Notes: generated by a model not told the origin, from the sequence alone. A stretch of DNA of 64,000 nucleotides from Phragmites australis (GCF_958298935.1 NC_084924.1:868001-932000), one strand, 5' to 3'; shown: positions 20,930-33,530, numbered from the stretch's first letter. Numbers and translations are program-made.

Positions 20930-23276
20930 TAATCCTTGTTAATCATCTTTGTTTCAATCTTTGCTTCTAAGCGACTTCTTTTTTTTGAAAGATTTCCTTT
21001 AACTCCTATGTTAGAAAATTTGATTTCTTCAAGGAAACTTTCCTTTTGAAGTTTATGGAAGCTTGCTATCTCAATACTTAAATCATTCTCAATATTATTA
21101 CTTGAGATAAGCTTTTGAGCATGAATAAAATTAATTTCTTTATATGCTCAATCTATTCACTTAGTTCATTTGTTGAACTTTATGAATGATCATTTGTTGA
21201 TTTTTATCTTAGATGTAATTTGGACAATTTTTGATATTTGTCTTTCATTTGGTATCTTTATTGCTTATATGTCATTTTATCCTAATTGTATCTTTAGTGG
21301 ATTTTGAAAGTGACGAGTATGCTTCTTTGACTCAAATGTTAATATTTATAGCATGTTTACTTTTTTTGATCCAACATATGGAGTAAGTCTCTCTCAAGAG
21401 CTTTTATTGGATAAAATGTGTATAGACTTTTCATTTGACATTCAATTGGGATATATGCTTTCAATCTTTTAATTGTTATATATATCTTCAATTGATATCC
21501 ATTTCATATACACACATTTATGAGAGAGTTTGCTCTATGTGGTGGACTTTGCTAATCTCTTATGACCTAATGAGTTTCAGGAATAAATTGTACTTGAATG
21601 AGTTTTAGGTACAATAGAGATACATTAGATGCTTAGATTAATCATAATGAAGATCCTTCCAAATAGAAGATCATTGAAATTGGAATTCATGAAGATGGTC
21701 TTCATCTTTTAATTGGCATTTACTAAGAAGATCATCTCTTTCAATTTGAATCATAAAGAATGACCATATCAAAGCAAAGCTAAGGAAGAATGAATAATGA
21801 TCTACTATATCAATCCAATATCATTCTCGGTAACTTGTTCTTTATTCATGCATTTAATACCAAAGTTTCAATCTTGTGTTGATTGCATCATAACATGAAA
21901 AAGACTTGCGAAAATTTGTTTTTCATGCAAGTGCCTAAAAACTTCTTTATTGTAAATATAAGCAATTTACAGTAGCATATTTTTGTGGAAACTCTATAAT
22001 CATATTTATGATTCATCCAATCACAAATATGCAAGGGAATTCATATCAAATGCTTGATTGTCTTTATATGCAATATTGATGAAAATTGTAAAATCTATCT
22101 TTTGCTTGAAGTTTTTAGTCCACATTAAATTGGCTCTATTGAATATGTAAGCTTATGAGATGTTGACTCTTTGTGATAAACAACAAATGTGTTATAATAT
22201 CAATAATTTTGCTATGTTCAATTTTTAGCATAATCCATTGCACTTGTGCTTTGGATATTAATTTCTGACTCATGCTTGATTTGTCTTCGATTGAATTTGT
22301 TTTAATTGACATCATTTTCTATTGGTATCTCTTTCAATGCTTATGCTTCGAATTTTTAATTGGTATCTCTTGTAGGTATCTAATTGATATCCTTTGAAAT
22401 TGTAGTTGGTATCTTTTGCTATAGTATTTGATATATTTTTCAATTAGTACCCTCTGGAATCTTTTTTGGCATCTATTTAAACTCATTTGTTCCATTGTAT
22501 AGTATGATCCCTTCACATAGTTTATAGTTGGATAAGTACATTTGAGTTTACTAAAATTATGAGAAATACACATATCATGAAGAGTTTATATTATATATGA
22601 TCATGCACTAGCTTTCAATGATTCCTTTTGTGGGATAGGGCTAATGTGCTTTGAAGGGGAATTTCTCTTTTTGGCAAGTTCTCCAAAAAATCTTACCAAA
22701 TTGATATCAATTGAGAGAGAATTTGTTTCGATGATTTCATTTTGGTATTGATGTCAATTGAGAGAGAATTTGGACTAGATGTTATATTTTGTAAGAGTGC
22801 TTTGCTTATGGGAGAGAATAAATGTTATGTTTGTAAAGAGGATGTAAATTGGGGCGGTTTTAAAAAGAAAAACCATGCAACTCATTTTTTGGGAAGTTTT
22901 TGCTTTGCATGAGCATATTTTTTAATATATAATTTATCATGCTTGATTCATGTGTATAAAGGAAAATTCTTCCAAAATATGAGATAAACAATATATGCAA
23001 TGATATTCATAATTCATTCACGCATGCATAGATTGTGGGGGAGTTTGTTATATACATATGTTTAGTTCTAATAACATCAAAACCTTAGTAGTGTTTAATG
23101 CTAGTAAAACTAGTTTTGGTAACCTCAAATATCTTTGTGATGTTTGATGTTTCCAAAACTTGTTCTTTATATACATTCATCTTCAGATTAAATATATACT
23201 TAGAACTTTAAATTTTTTTCAAATATAACCATCTAGTGAGATTGTCATCAATTATCAAAATAGGGGAGATTAAAAG
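20930..23276 (+). other. Copia 3' non-coding region and polypurine tract
   Basis: AT-rich sequence of the copia element resumes after the nested LTR. It holds repeated 'attggtatctctt'-like phrases at 22320-22460. The polypurine tract 'aggggagattaaaa' at 23262-23275 primes plus-strand synthesis in such elements and sits directly before the LTR. Confidence 0.6.
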
Positions 23277-25562
23277 TGCATCTAACCTCTAAGTGTGATT
23301 TTGGTAATTAATGACAATACATATGGACTAATAAGTATGTTGAGAATTGTTAGTAGGGTGTTTCATAGGTGATACATAGAGGAGAAATATGCATCAAGAT
23401 AAATAAGTTCTAGGTGATGCTCGGGTAAGTTAATGATAATACTTATAGAGTAGCAATTATGTTGAGAATTGTTATTAGGATATTCTATAGCAGATACATA
23501 AGAAATGAAGCATGGATTCATTGAGAAATATAAGAAGAAGAAACTTGAAGCATGAAGGCTAAATTACTTGTAGAGATCAAGTAACTTAAGGTATAATGTT
23601 GTCAATTAAGTTTTATAGACTAACTCATGAGCTTTGTGCTTGAGAGTGAGTTGGGGTTAGGATCCATAAGAAGGTATAAGTTGAATTGAAATCATATATG
23701 CTAAGAGTAAAGAACAAAATTGGACTCCATATATGATAAAGTGAATTTATTGAAGATGTCGGATACAAAATGGTTTTCTATAGTAAGACAGTGAAAAGCA
23801 AGCAAGACTCGGTTGCGATGGACCATCCGGGTAGTGAAGGATAAGCAAATAGCTTGGCACCGAAGAACCAAGGCGGTGATGAATAATGAGTGAAGGCTTT
23901 GCACCAATACCGTGCGAGGCCATTGGAAGCTATGGTGATTCGCATCAATCACATGAAGAATTAAGAAGAGATGGAGTGAAGACAATATAAAAGATGGCAA
24001 CCCTCTAAATTTGAAAGAAAGAAGCGGTAATTAAAGGTATTCAAATGCTCAAATTGGTTCAAACGAGTTTTACATTTGAATTTGAGTATAGATATGCCGT
24101 ACTAAGAGAGATGCAACGTAGAGCTAATTATCATGTCTTGGTACTCAAAGTACCCTTCTTAAACCAAGTCGAGAGACACAAATCACCCCACGAACACTGG
24201 GAAGTTCTAACTTGCTATGTGTACCCAGATGTTTCGGGTGCAACTCAGAAGTTCCGGGTAAGTCGGTACCTTCGGGTAAGGATCCGAGTAGGGGTACTCG
24301 GTGTGGCTTTTCTATCAAACCCGGAAGTTCCGTGTTAAACCTGGAAGTTCCGGGTAGCCGGATGTTCCGGATTTGGACCGGTATAAGGTTCTCTGTTTGG
24401 GTTTCAAGTCTGAACCCGGAACTTCCGGATTGGGTCGGAATTTCCGGATTCTAGTGACTAGCCGGAACCTTCGGATTGAGTCCGGGCTAGAGCTCTCGGT
24501 TATGCGTTCAAATGTCAACCCGGAAGTTCCAGGTTCCACCCAAAAGTTTCGGGTTTAGGCAGGAAGTGTTGTAACGGCTAGGTTTTGGAGGTTGGGTATA
24601 AATACCCCCTCTCTTCATTAGCTGTTAGTGTTCCCATGAAAATACTCAAAGCCAAAGCCAAAAGAAACTCTCCCCACTCCAATCTAGTGTGAGATTTGAG
24701 AAGAAAAATAAGTTGAGTTGAGAGATTGGATGTTTGAGAGCAAGGGAGCATAACTCCCATCTTGAGCACTCGAGTTCATCGGCAAGAAGTTCGTCGTCGA
24801 GTTTGTTACTCTTGGAGCTTGAAGCTCCTAGGCTGCTAAATATCAGCGGCGAGCACCTAGTGTTGTGGTGTGCCGCAAGAAGTTTGTGAAGGCTTGGATT
24901 TCGCCTCCGCATGGAAAGGAATCAAGAGCGAAAGCTTAAGCTCAAGTGTGACCAAGCTTGGTGAGAAAAATGGTTGAAAGAGACCTTACTCAAGTGTGAC
25001 CAAACCCCTCAACGGAGACGTAGGAACCTCAAATGGAGGTGTCCGAACTTCGCGAAACAAATCACGTGTCTTCTCTCTTGGTTTGATTGTTCATGAGTTC
25101 TTGCTTTATATTTGTGCATATTCGTGTGAAATTAATTGTAGATTCTCCGTGGATCTACTTGAAATCATCACTTGGAACACACGACTTTATTTGGTTTGAG
25201 CTAGAACTCATTAAGTGTAGTTTAATTTTAGTTTCAAGTTCTGAACCTGGAAATTCCGGATTGAACCCAGAAGTTCTGGATTGAACCCGAAACTTTCGGA
25301 TGAACAGTAATTTTAGAACTTTTGATTAAAGTTTCTTGCATATATTTTGCTAGATTTGGTTAATTTTTGTCACTCTATGATTGTAACCTTCACTTTGTTT
25401 AGGGTGTTTATGTACTAGTTGAGCCTAACATATTTAGATTTTCATTTGTGAAAAATCCGTTAATTTATTTTCTGTTGCAAGTTTAGACCAACGGTAAAAG
25501 GGAACAATTTTTTGTAAAAACGCCTATTCATACCCCCTCTAGGCGACATCATTGTCCTTTCA
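23277..25562 (+). mobile_element. 3' LTR of the copia element
   Basis: It begins TGCATCTAACCTCTAAGTG directly after the polypurine tract. It ends '...ccccctctaggcgacatcattgtcctttca', a common grass copia LTR ending. A TATAAATA box lies at 24597-24604. About 15-20 palindromic variants of CCGGAAGTTCCGG fill 24230-25310. The sequence outside the right end is a different, inverted copia pol fragment. Confidence 0.75.
24597..24604 (+). promoter_or_regulatory. Copia LTR TATA box
   Basis: TATAAATA is followed by 'ccccctctcttcattag', typical of an LTR transcription start region. It is in the same orientation as gag. Confidence 0.6.
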
Positions 25563-26700
25563 ATACCACATGACTGTTGTACGTTGTTGATCATTCTGCG
25601 AAGCCACACGCATTCACGAGATGCTTCATATAATGTAATTATTTCAGAATAATTTGTGGATGTAACCACTAGAGTTTGTTTTGAAGACTTCCAAGAAATG
25701 GTTGTTCCACCGTGTAAGAACACGAAGCTTGTATGTGATCTGGTATTGTTAGGATCTGATAAGTAACCAGCGTCAGTGTATCCAATCATATTCATATCTT
25801 ATTTTCTTTGAAAGAAAAGACCAAGATCTATGGTGCCTTGAAGATATCGAAAGATATTCTTAACTCACGCCTAATGATGTTCAGTTGGAGTAGCACTGTG
25901 CCTAGCTAGTCAGTTCACTGCAAATGCGATATCAGGTCTGATGCAATTTGCAAGATACATAAACGCTCCAATGGCACTGAGATAAGGAACCTCATGTCTC
26001 AGTATCTCTTCTCCTTCCTCTCGTGATCTAAATGGATCTTTCTCCACATCTAGAGATCGAACAACCATGGGAGTCTGGATGGATATGATTTGTCCATATT
26101 GAATTTCTCCAATATTTTCTGGGTATATGTGGCTTAGTGTACTAGAATACCTGAAGGAAGATGCTCGAGTTGTATACCCAAGCAAAATTTGGTTTTACCG
26201 AAATCCTTTATTTCAAATTCCGTCTTTAGATGATTGTGTGCTTCATCTATATCTGTTGTATTTCCAATGATATTCAGATCATCGACATAGACAAATATGA
26301 TGCAAAATCCCGTTGCGGGCTTCTTTATGAAGACACATGGGCAATCATCATTGTTTGAGTACCCTTATGTAGAAGAAACTCTTTTAGTCGGTTGTACCAT
26401 ATTCTTCCCGACTGCTTTAAGCCATATAGTGACTTTTAAAACTTTACACAATACATGTTGCAGTTTGCGTTTGGATTCGGAATGTCTAGTCCTTCGGGGA
26501 CTTTCATATATATGTCCAAATCAAGTGACCTATATAGGTATGCGGTCACTATATTCATCAACTGCATAGATAGATGATTTTAAACTGTCAATAAAATTAG
26601 ATATTGGAACGTGATTCCATTCATTACTAGAGAATATGTGTGAGAAACCGTCCAAACAATATTCTAATTAATCATCAGAAGGATCATTATTCATAATCAT
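25563..26700 (-). pseudogene. Copia reverse transcriptase-RNase H fragment
   Basis: Minus-strand reading gives, in order, 'IIFVYVDDLNIIGNT' with the catalytic YVDD of reverse transcriptase near 26280-26300; then 'FCLGIQLEHLPSGILVH', 'MVVRSLDVEKDPF' and 'RPDIAFAVN'; and then RNase H sequence with 'GYTDAGYLSDPNN' and 'ASRECVWLRRMI'. It carries stops and frameshifts. RNase H stops at 25562 exactly where the copia LTR ends, so the LTR element probably inserted into this older pol, or a deletion joined them. Confidence 0.8.
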
Positions 26701-29127
26701 AACCTCAATGATTAACCAGAATACCATCCCAGTAGTTCCAGCACGTGTTTTATACCCAAGATCGGAACACATACCTTTTCAACATATACATCACAACATA
26801 GCTTAAGAAAGAGCGAATAATTAAAGATTATATTACAAGTTTTTAAGCATGATCATTTACAACAGTTTGCAACAAAAGAGAAACTACGCAGCGAAAAGAT
26901 TAAAACCTTAACAACAATGAAAGGAGAATAAAGCTATATGCCCTTAGGCTCCACCCCAAAGCAGCCCATTTAGAGTAGGATGCACTACTCATGCCCGCCG
27001 CCAACATCAACAGGTGTGAAGTAGCCAAACATCGTCTCTTCCTCACCAGCAGAATCTGAAAGTGCAGGTATGAGTACGAAGGTACTCGCAAGACTTAATC
27101 CATATAGAGCACATATACATAGCTCGACTCCAAGGATTTATGCATTGAGCTGTTAGCAAGAATAGGCCACAAAGTTAAGTAAAACCTATGCGATAAGCAA
27201 CCTGGAAACCTACTTGTGAGCATCTATACTTAACTCAAAAATACCTTTCTACCCTGTAATCCACAACTTGAACATGTATGTATAGGAACCATAGTATCTC
27301 ATCAACAATATGCACCAACCATTTCCATCATACCATATCCTTATTCAACATTCGTAAACTCTACGACCGATACAAATGAAACAATAGCATGCTTATAACC
27401 AAGAGCGCGGCATTTTGAAATGTTTTTTACACCCTGCAGGGGTACAACTTTACCCACACGACTCGAGGACCATTCGGCTTGTGCTACTCGTGAAAGTACA
27501 CACAAGGGGGTACACATGTCAACCTTTCTCATACCTGGAACCACCCACTTGCAATGCCCCTATGGCACCGAGGTTACCGCGAGCGTGTCCCAGACACCTC
27601 CAACTTCCTGCTACTTTGCTTCTCCTTTTCTTTTTCTCTTATGCGTCATAGAGCCGCAAGGCAAGTATCAGCACGGCATATGATAATCGGCTTATCTTAC
27701 CATTAGATCAGAATGTGGTGAGTACGGAAAGTGCTAGAGCCAACTGCACCGACAGACGGCCTTAAACGATGCAAGCGGTCTATGGCATCCGGGCACCTCT
27801 CTCCAACTACCCAGAGGACTCCTCCTGGGCAGAAGATACCCCTACCACAGCCCCCATCTCGCCTCAATCTCACATCTCAACCATCCACCTTAACCTCATC
27901 TTTATATCTGTGAACAGTGATTAAGTCCTAGGCTCGTGAACAACGGCAGCACCGTCGCTCGACTTCTACTGAGGACATAAGCATTGCTAACCATTTCGAA
28001 TAATCGTTGAAGCTAGACACCAACTATATCATCAAGACTACAAAGATAACGATTCATCAATAAGTCAAGGTAGAGACAATGCATCAACATAGGTTCTACC
28101 TATATTAGCCCGACACTGGACTCAACACATGCAAACATACATAAAGCATAATTTATCAATTTAGACTCCATTCAATTTGAACAGTGGGTGCAATATGCTT
28201 AGATGCTTGCCTTGCTGCTCTGGTTCTTGTCCGATACTTCCCGCACAGAACTCACAGAAATGCAGAAGTTTGGTGTTGTCCTTCATCGTGCTCACATCAC
28301 GCTCCAGATCTTCGTTCACTACTGAAGGACGTATGCAATGATGAGCATGAATGACATGCAATGATAGATGCTCCACAGTGTATGACCACAGTGCAATGAT
28401 CAGGATATGAGTTTTAAAGCATCAAAACTTCTTAAACTTGGATTATTGTTAAGCATCTCATCATTTCCTGGATTATTTAAGCTTAACGCAATGCTTAGAC
28501 CTAATTACAAAATTAACTATGTTTAATATGAGTGTGAGTATTTTTACTGAATAGGGCATAAACTAACAAGATTGGCAAAATTGATTTCATCAATTTCGGA
28601 GTTACCAATAATTAATTCTGAATTAAGGAAGCTTTAAACACATTTTATTAACCAAAGAAATTCCAGTACATATTTCATAGCTCCTAGCATTTTTAACATG
28701 TAGATTATGCTCATACAAACCCAACAAAATTGGTTTCACAATTTTTGGAGCGAGATACAATTTTCTATGTATTTTACAAGGTTCAGCCAATTGAACAATG
28801 CAAAAACAATTCTATTTCACATTTTCTGGAATATTCGAATTAAAAATACCCCAGAATCCTTTTTCACCCAGGCTGAGCTAGCCACGATCACTGATAGCGG
28901 GCCCGAGCGCCTTGACCTCGGTCCAATGGCATTAAGGCCTTGGTGCGCGACGCGCTGGCTGGCCGGCGGCTCTGTTCGTCATTGCCGACGGCGAGTGGCA
29001 CGACGGCACGGGCCGGGAAGGGTAGCAACACCACCAGCAGAGGCACACGGACTTGACTAGGGCACACCTCGACGACAGCAACAGTCGGAAGGCGGCGAGT
29101 GGTGGTGCACGATGGAAATACATGGCT
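26701..29127 (-). mobile_element. Gypsy-type LTR piece, minus orientation
   Basis: Read on the minus strand it has the layout of the 3' two thirds of a grass gypsy LTR. A GC-rich stretch (29120-28890) comes first, then AT-rich sequence, 'gtaggggtatcttctgccca' and 'gaccgcttgcatcgtttaag' near 27850-27750, 'gagtaccttcgtactcat' near 27070-27087, and an end near 26705. No TATA box or U3 start is present at its right side. Boundaries are approximate. Confidence 0.5.
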
Positions 29128-30440
29128 ATAACACCCTGAGTTGAGCATGTTAATTAGTTACAAGATTCACTCCAAATTAAAACTTTTTAGGATTAATTGT
29201 GCTAACTATGGGTTAAGAGAATAGGTAAGTGGATGTATATATACCAGTATATATGTACATTCATGTTTATAAGTTTCTTAGGTAATTCGAAGTGCACTAG
29301 AACAAATTTAAAATAGTCTCTGCATTAAGTTAGTTCATATGCATTAATTTGAGGTTTCTTAATTCTTATGTGGAGGTTTAAAATTGAATGTCTCTCAATT
29401 TCAAACCTACTCTTAGATTCTTTTCGGCTCCAATCCAAATTGAATTCAAATCCTTTGTTTCAAATCCTTCCCCCAAAGATCTTATTCCAAATTGAAATCA
29501 AAGTTCAAATATTCTAAATTGAGTTGATCTTAATCCTAAGTCAACTTCAAATTCAAAATATTCCATTTTGAATTATTTCCCAAAATCCCTCCCTCTCTTT
29601 TTTCTTTTCTTTTCTCTTTTCCTTTCTCCTTCTCTTTTTCACCCCGGGCTGAATTTCCTCCCCCTCCTTCTTTTCCAGCCCACGGATTCGGCCCACTTCT
29701 CCCCCCCCCCCCTCTCTTCTCCCGCGCTTTCAGCCCATTCACGCGAGCGCCAGCGAAATCGGCCCACGCCACCGCGCTGCCGGCCCAGTCGCGAGTTCAC
29801 GCGCGCGCCAGCACGCGCCCACGCCCCGCCATCGCTGGCCGTCCACGCGTCGCCAATCCAGCAGCTCATTTCTCCCCCCCCCCCCCTTCCTTCCTTCTCC
29901 CTTCCAGCGCGACGACGACCTCGTCGTCGTCGTTCCTCCAAGAAATATTCCGCGCACGCGCCAACCAACCTCCGCTTCCTCGCTCTCTCTCCTTCGCGCC
30001 CTCTCTCCTCCCATGCCCTGCACGCACGACTTTTGCAACCCGCCCATGCCTGGCCAGCGCAGTCGACCCATGCCCCGGACAAAAAGGTGGGTGCCGGTCG
30101 CCACCTTGCTGCCGCCGTCCCTGTGACGCCAGCCCGCACGCACCGCCTCCATGCTCTCTCTCCCTCTCTATAAATAGCGGCCCCGCATATCTCTCTCTCT
30201 TCTTCTTCTCTTTCCGCCCCGCCACAGCACAGCCACCATCGCCATTGTCGCCGTCGCACCCCTTTCGCCGCCCGTCTATCGACGACGTGCTGCCAGGGAA
30301 TACCGGTGAGCCATCACTGAACTCGTGCCGCCATCCAATCGCCGAGAGCCCGACGGGAAACCGTCCGCGCTGATCCGCCACCTCACCGCCGCCGCCTCTT
30401 CGACGAGTCGCCGGCCGCCGACCCGCTTCTCCTCGTTGTA
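29128..30440 (+). mobile_element. 5' part of a gypsy-type LTR, plus orientation
   Basis: It begins near 'ataacaccctgagttgagc', followed by AT-rich then GC-rich sequence, a TATAAATAG at 30169-30177, and a CT-rich and GC-rich leader. It stops near 30440, where AT-rich intron-like sequence of the Aurora gene begins. The long open frames at 29568-30381 on both strands come from the GC and CT bias and carry no domain. Confidence 0.5.
30169..30177 (+). promoter_or_regulatory. TATA box in the LTR fragment
   Basis: TATAAATAG after a CT-rich run and before 'cggccccgc'; plus orientation. It points away from the interior of the transposon cluster, toward the broken Aurora gene on the opposite strand. 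Confidence 0.5.
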
Positions 30441-31191
30441 GCTGTTAGCATTTAATTAACAGTTCTTTAGTAATATTGAGAGAATTAAGAAGCACTTGCA
30501 TTTACATTATACCTATTTCTCAACATATGTTATGCCAACCAGCAACATCATGTATGAGTTTCCAAATTTATTCGTAGAGGCATGCTATATATCCTGTTCA
30601 GCATGATTTACATGCAAGATGAATTACAATTAATCAGATATAATGACACATATCATCTGCATTGTTCATATAATACAGTGCCTTGTATATCACATTTTAA
30701 TGGCTAAGGCCCTTCCTAGACAACATTTTTCAGTTTTGACACTTCCAAAGAGTCAAGTCTTACACTCTGCATTGTTTACTTGAAAAAATAGTAAAATACT
30801 TTTATAATATCCACTTATGAGGGACAAATCATTTAGAAAGAAATCCGCCCCATGAAATGCTATGAGATCAACTATAGATTAGATTCTTAAGCAAACTTAC
30901 AGTAATGATGCTGTGCAGAAATAAGACGATCAGCCCATTAAATTAGTAAAATGGAATTATAAAAACAGGCACCACTCTTGAGCAAGGTTATGTTAGATTC
31001 CATGTTGTGCAGAAATAAGATCATCTGGTTAAAAAAATATATAACAAAACGAAATACAGTAAAAGTACAAAGACTGGCACCACTAAATTTACTTTCAGCA
31101 ATAAATAATACGGCATGAACGCACAAATTAAAGATGGCGGTAGACAGGATAACAGTATTGAGGTGCAAAAACTGCATAAAGAAGAACAAAC

Positions 31192-32501
31192 CTCGATATT
31201 AAGGAGCAAATTCTCTGGCTTGATGTCCCTATGAATGACCTGCTTCTTGTGACAGTACACCAGTGCACCAGCAAGGCTCATGACATACTAAAACACAGAA
31301 GGTTTCGTATCGTCATAGAATCTAAGAAAAAAAATGGCAAATCAGAAGGAAATCATGTTCTAGAGCCTGGTATGGCAATGCCAGAACAAGTTCTTCGCCA
31401 TTAATGGGCATTATCACAATCTGAATTGGCGTCCTGCTAAAAGAGATGCTACAGATTTTCTCACATTGTTTCATGTATTGATGTTTGGGTTGTGGGAAGT
31501 ACATCTCATAGGGCAGTGCATGTGCCACACATGAGTCGCAGTTTGTGAAAAAAATTGTTTCAGTATAATTTGTAAAATGGGACTGATCCTTTGCCTTGTA
31601 TTTCTAGAAAAAGCTTTAAAGTTTCGAAAGAAAACTTAATGTTGCAATAAGAATATGAGATGATACAAAGATCCATCAAACCCCGCTACCATTTAACAGC
31701 TTATAAAAGTCGGCACTAAGATTTCCGATCAAATAGTATACTACTTCAACCCTCCTTTTTATGAAAAATTGCTTCGATTTGTAACCAATGCACAGGAAAC
31801 CAATATGAATGTATAAGCAACTGATGAATTATATATAAGACCGGAGTAAGAGAAAGTTGGGACAGTTCTAACGAGCTCTTGCTGCCTTTCATGGCTTGAA
31901 TAGCAGTGGTATCTTAGCAATCACTGTCGTAAAAGGTTTGCTTCGAATGTTATGGTTCGGATTTAAGATAATCTAGGTCTTGAAAGTAGAAAGAATGGCA
32001 ATGGGCCAATCCAACGAGAGGCAAAAAAAAGTTGGAGGAAATAACAGGGAATAAAAGGGATAAGGGAAGGGGAGGCTTACGGCGCCGAAGCGGCCAGCGG
32101 CGCGAAGGACCTTGTACAGCTCGCTGCGGGCCGCGTACTCGAGGACGAGGACGACGCGCTCGTCGTCGTGGAACCAGGCGAAGAGGCGGAGCACGTTGGG
32201 GTGGCCGAGGCCGCGCTGGATCTCGATCTCCCGCCGCAGGTGCGCGTGGAAGCGGTACTTGTCCAGCTTCGCCTTGTTTATCACCTTCAGCCCCACCACG
32301 TACCCGCTCTGGAATGGATCACCAGCGCGGCAGATTAGCTTCCGCGGAGGCGAAAATTTGGGGAGATCGAGAGGGTTTGGGGGGGTTAGGTTTTCGTGGG
32401 TCGACCTGCTTCTCGCGGGCGAGGTAGACCTTCCCAAACTTGCCCTCGCCGATGTACTTGCCGATCTCGAAGTCGGACATGCTCCACTCCGGGCGCGCCA
32501 T
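31192..32501 (-). pseudogene. Aurora kinase, 5' exons only (truncated in window)
   Basis: Exon 1 (32501-32406) starts [20 protein letters not shown] with the glycine loop GEGKFGKVY. Exon 2 (32308-32081) carries the catalytic Lys (VVGLKVINKAKL), the helix-C Glu (RREIEIQ) and the hinge 'VLVLEYA'. A later exon (31287-31192) carries '[19 protein letters not shown]', the HRD catalytic loop. Splice sites are GT-AG. The next exons, with DFG, activation segment and C-lobe, were not found between 31191 and the window start. Between exon 2 and the HRD exon about six residues (ERTAAT-like) expected from rice Aurora are missing. The family acts in mitotic spindle and histone H3 phosphorylation. Either the gene is truncated by the cluster at 30440, or its remaining exons lie beyond the window behind a giant intron. 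Confidence 0.8.
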
Positions 32502-33530
32502 AGCAGGCGACGGTGGCGGTGGAGCCGACGAGGGCTCTCGATTTCAATTTCGTTTTATATTTCTTTTTCTTGACCGGCGAAAAGATCAAAATTCGTGAAA
32601 TTTAGGATTATTTTTCGTTCTCTGTTATAGGTCTCGAATGTCAGTAAAAAAAATCAGAAGTAGATATTTTGTTCTAAATTTTGATAAAATTTTAATCTCT
32701 GATCTTACGGTACCACCACAACCAAATAGCGTATCTTCTCCTCAGCCTCGCGCTGTCTATATGATAATAGTACTTCTCCACTCTATTGGCATATCTTCTT
32801 GGGGCTTTCACATATCTTCGTCTTGGGGCTTTCAGACCGTCCGGTCAGTTACAAATCACTCACTTGTCCATTTTCAGCAGTATGGTTTAGGTCAGCAATG
32901 AAGCTTTGGAAATTAGGGGGGGAGAGGCGGCTGCGAGGATAAATAAATTGAGATTTAACTACTTAATTTATTTTAATGTTTGGAACATGAAACAATAATT
33001 GTCTCAAGGAAATTTTCAGAACGAAAATGCCCGATTTGTCTACTGTAGTGGCAGATATTCACTTTCAACTTTTCTGAACAAGCAACTGATCAAGCCTGTT
33101 GATCCTACTCTTCAAAGCTTTGCAACCATTCAAATTCTTCGCAAGGAACGTAATTCAGTTCTATTTTGCTAGTTTTTAGACAACCTCGTAATCTCTGTAG
33201 GTCAGATGAAAAGTGAACAAGGCGAAGCACAATTGCAGTATCGTTTCAAACAGCCACGTCTACACACCAAGGGAATGGAAATGGAGAAACTCAGTAAAAC
33301 CTGGTGCTCAAGTATGTATCAAACCAACCAAAATCGTGACCAAAAAGCAGCATAATGGATTCCATGGCATTTCAACATGCATAACCTGAGGTAAAAACTT
33401 GCAGAAACTAAAAGTTTCCAACCGCAAATACAAAGAGTGGCTGGCCAACGAGGGTGCAAAAGAGTGCCATCACTGAAAACCATGACCTCATCACTGTGGT
33501 CAAGTAGCATTATGCTATTGGAGTCTATGA
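32502..33530. other. Spacer between Aurora and BTF3 genes
   Basis: About 1 kb holding the Aurora promoter side and the BTF3 3' UTR. Both genes are on the minus strand, head to tail. No ORF, repeat or clear polyadenylation signal could be assigned. Confidence 0.5.

Larger units (their letters stand above)
14936..25562 (+). mobile_element. Gag-only Ty1/copia-type element, 5' LTR lost
   Basis: Layout: a short leader 'ggctttaccgcctagagagtaaag' directly before the gag start, a degenerate gag (14974 to about 17390), a long non-coding AT-rich part (17391-23261) interrupted by a nested solo LTR at 19554-20929, a polypurine tract at 23262-23275, and a 3' LTR at 23277-25562. No protease, integrase or reverse transcriptase was seen. 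The 5' LTR and primer-binding site are missing; sequence changes to the PMD remnant about 40 bp before gag. By arrangement it is a non-autonomous derivative of a large copia element. Confidence 0.75.

Noticed and set aside
29568..30381. Several overlapping frames of 100-200 codons on both strands
   Set aside because: GC- and CT-rich low-complexity sequence around an LTR promoter; no domain, and frames on both strands are equally open.
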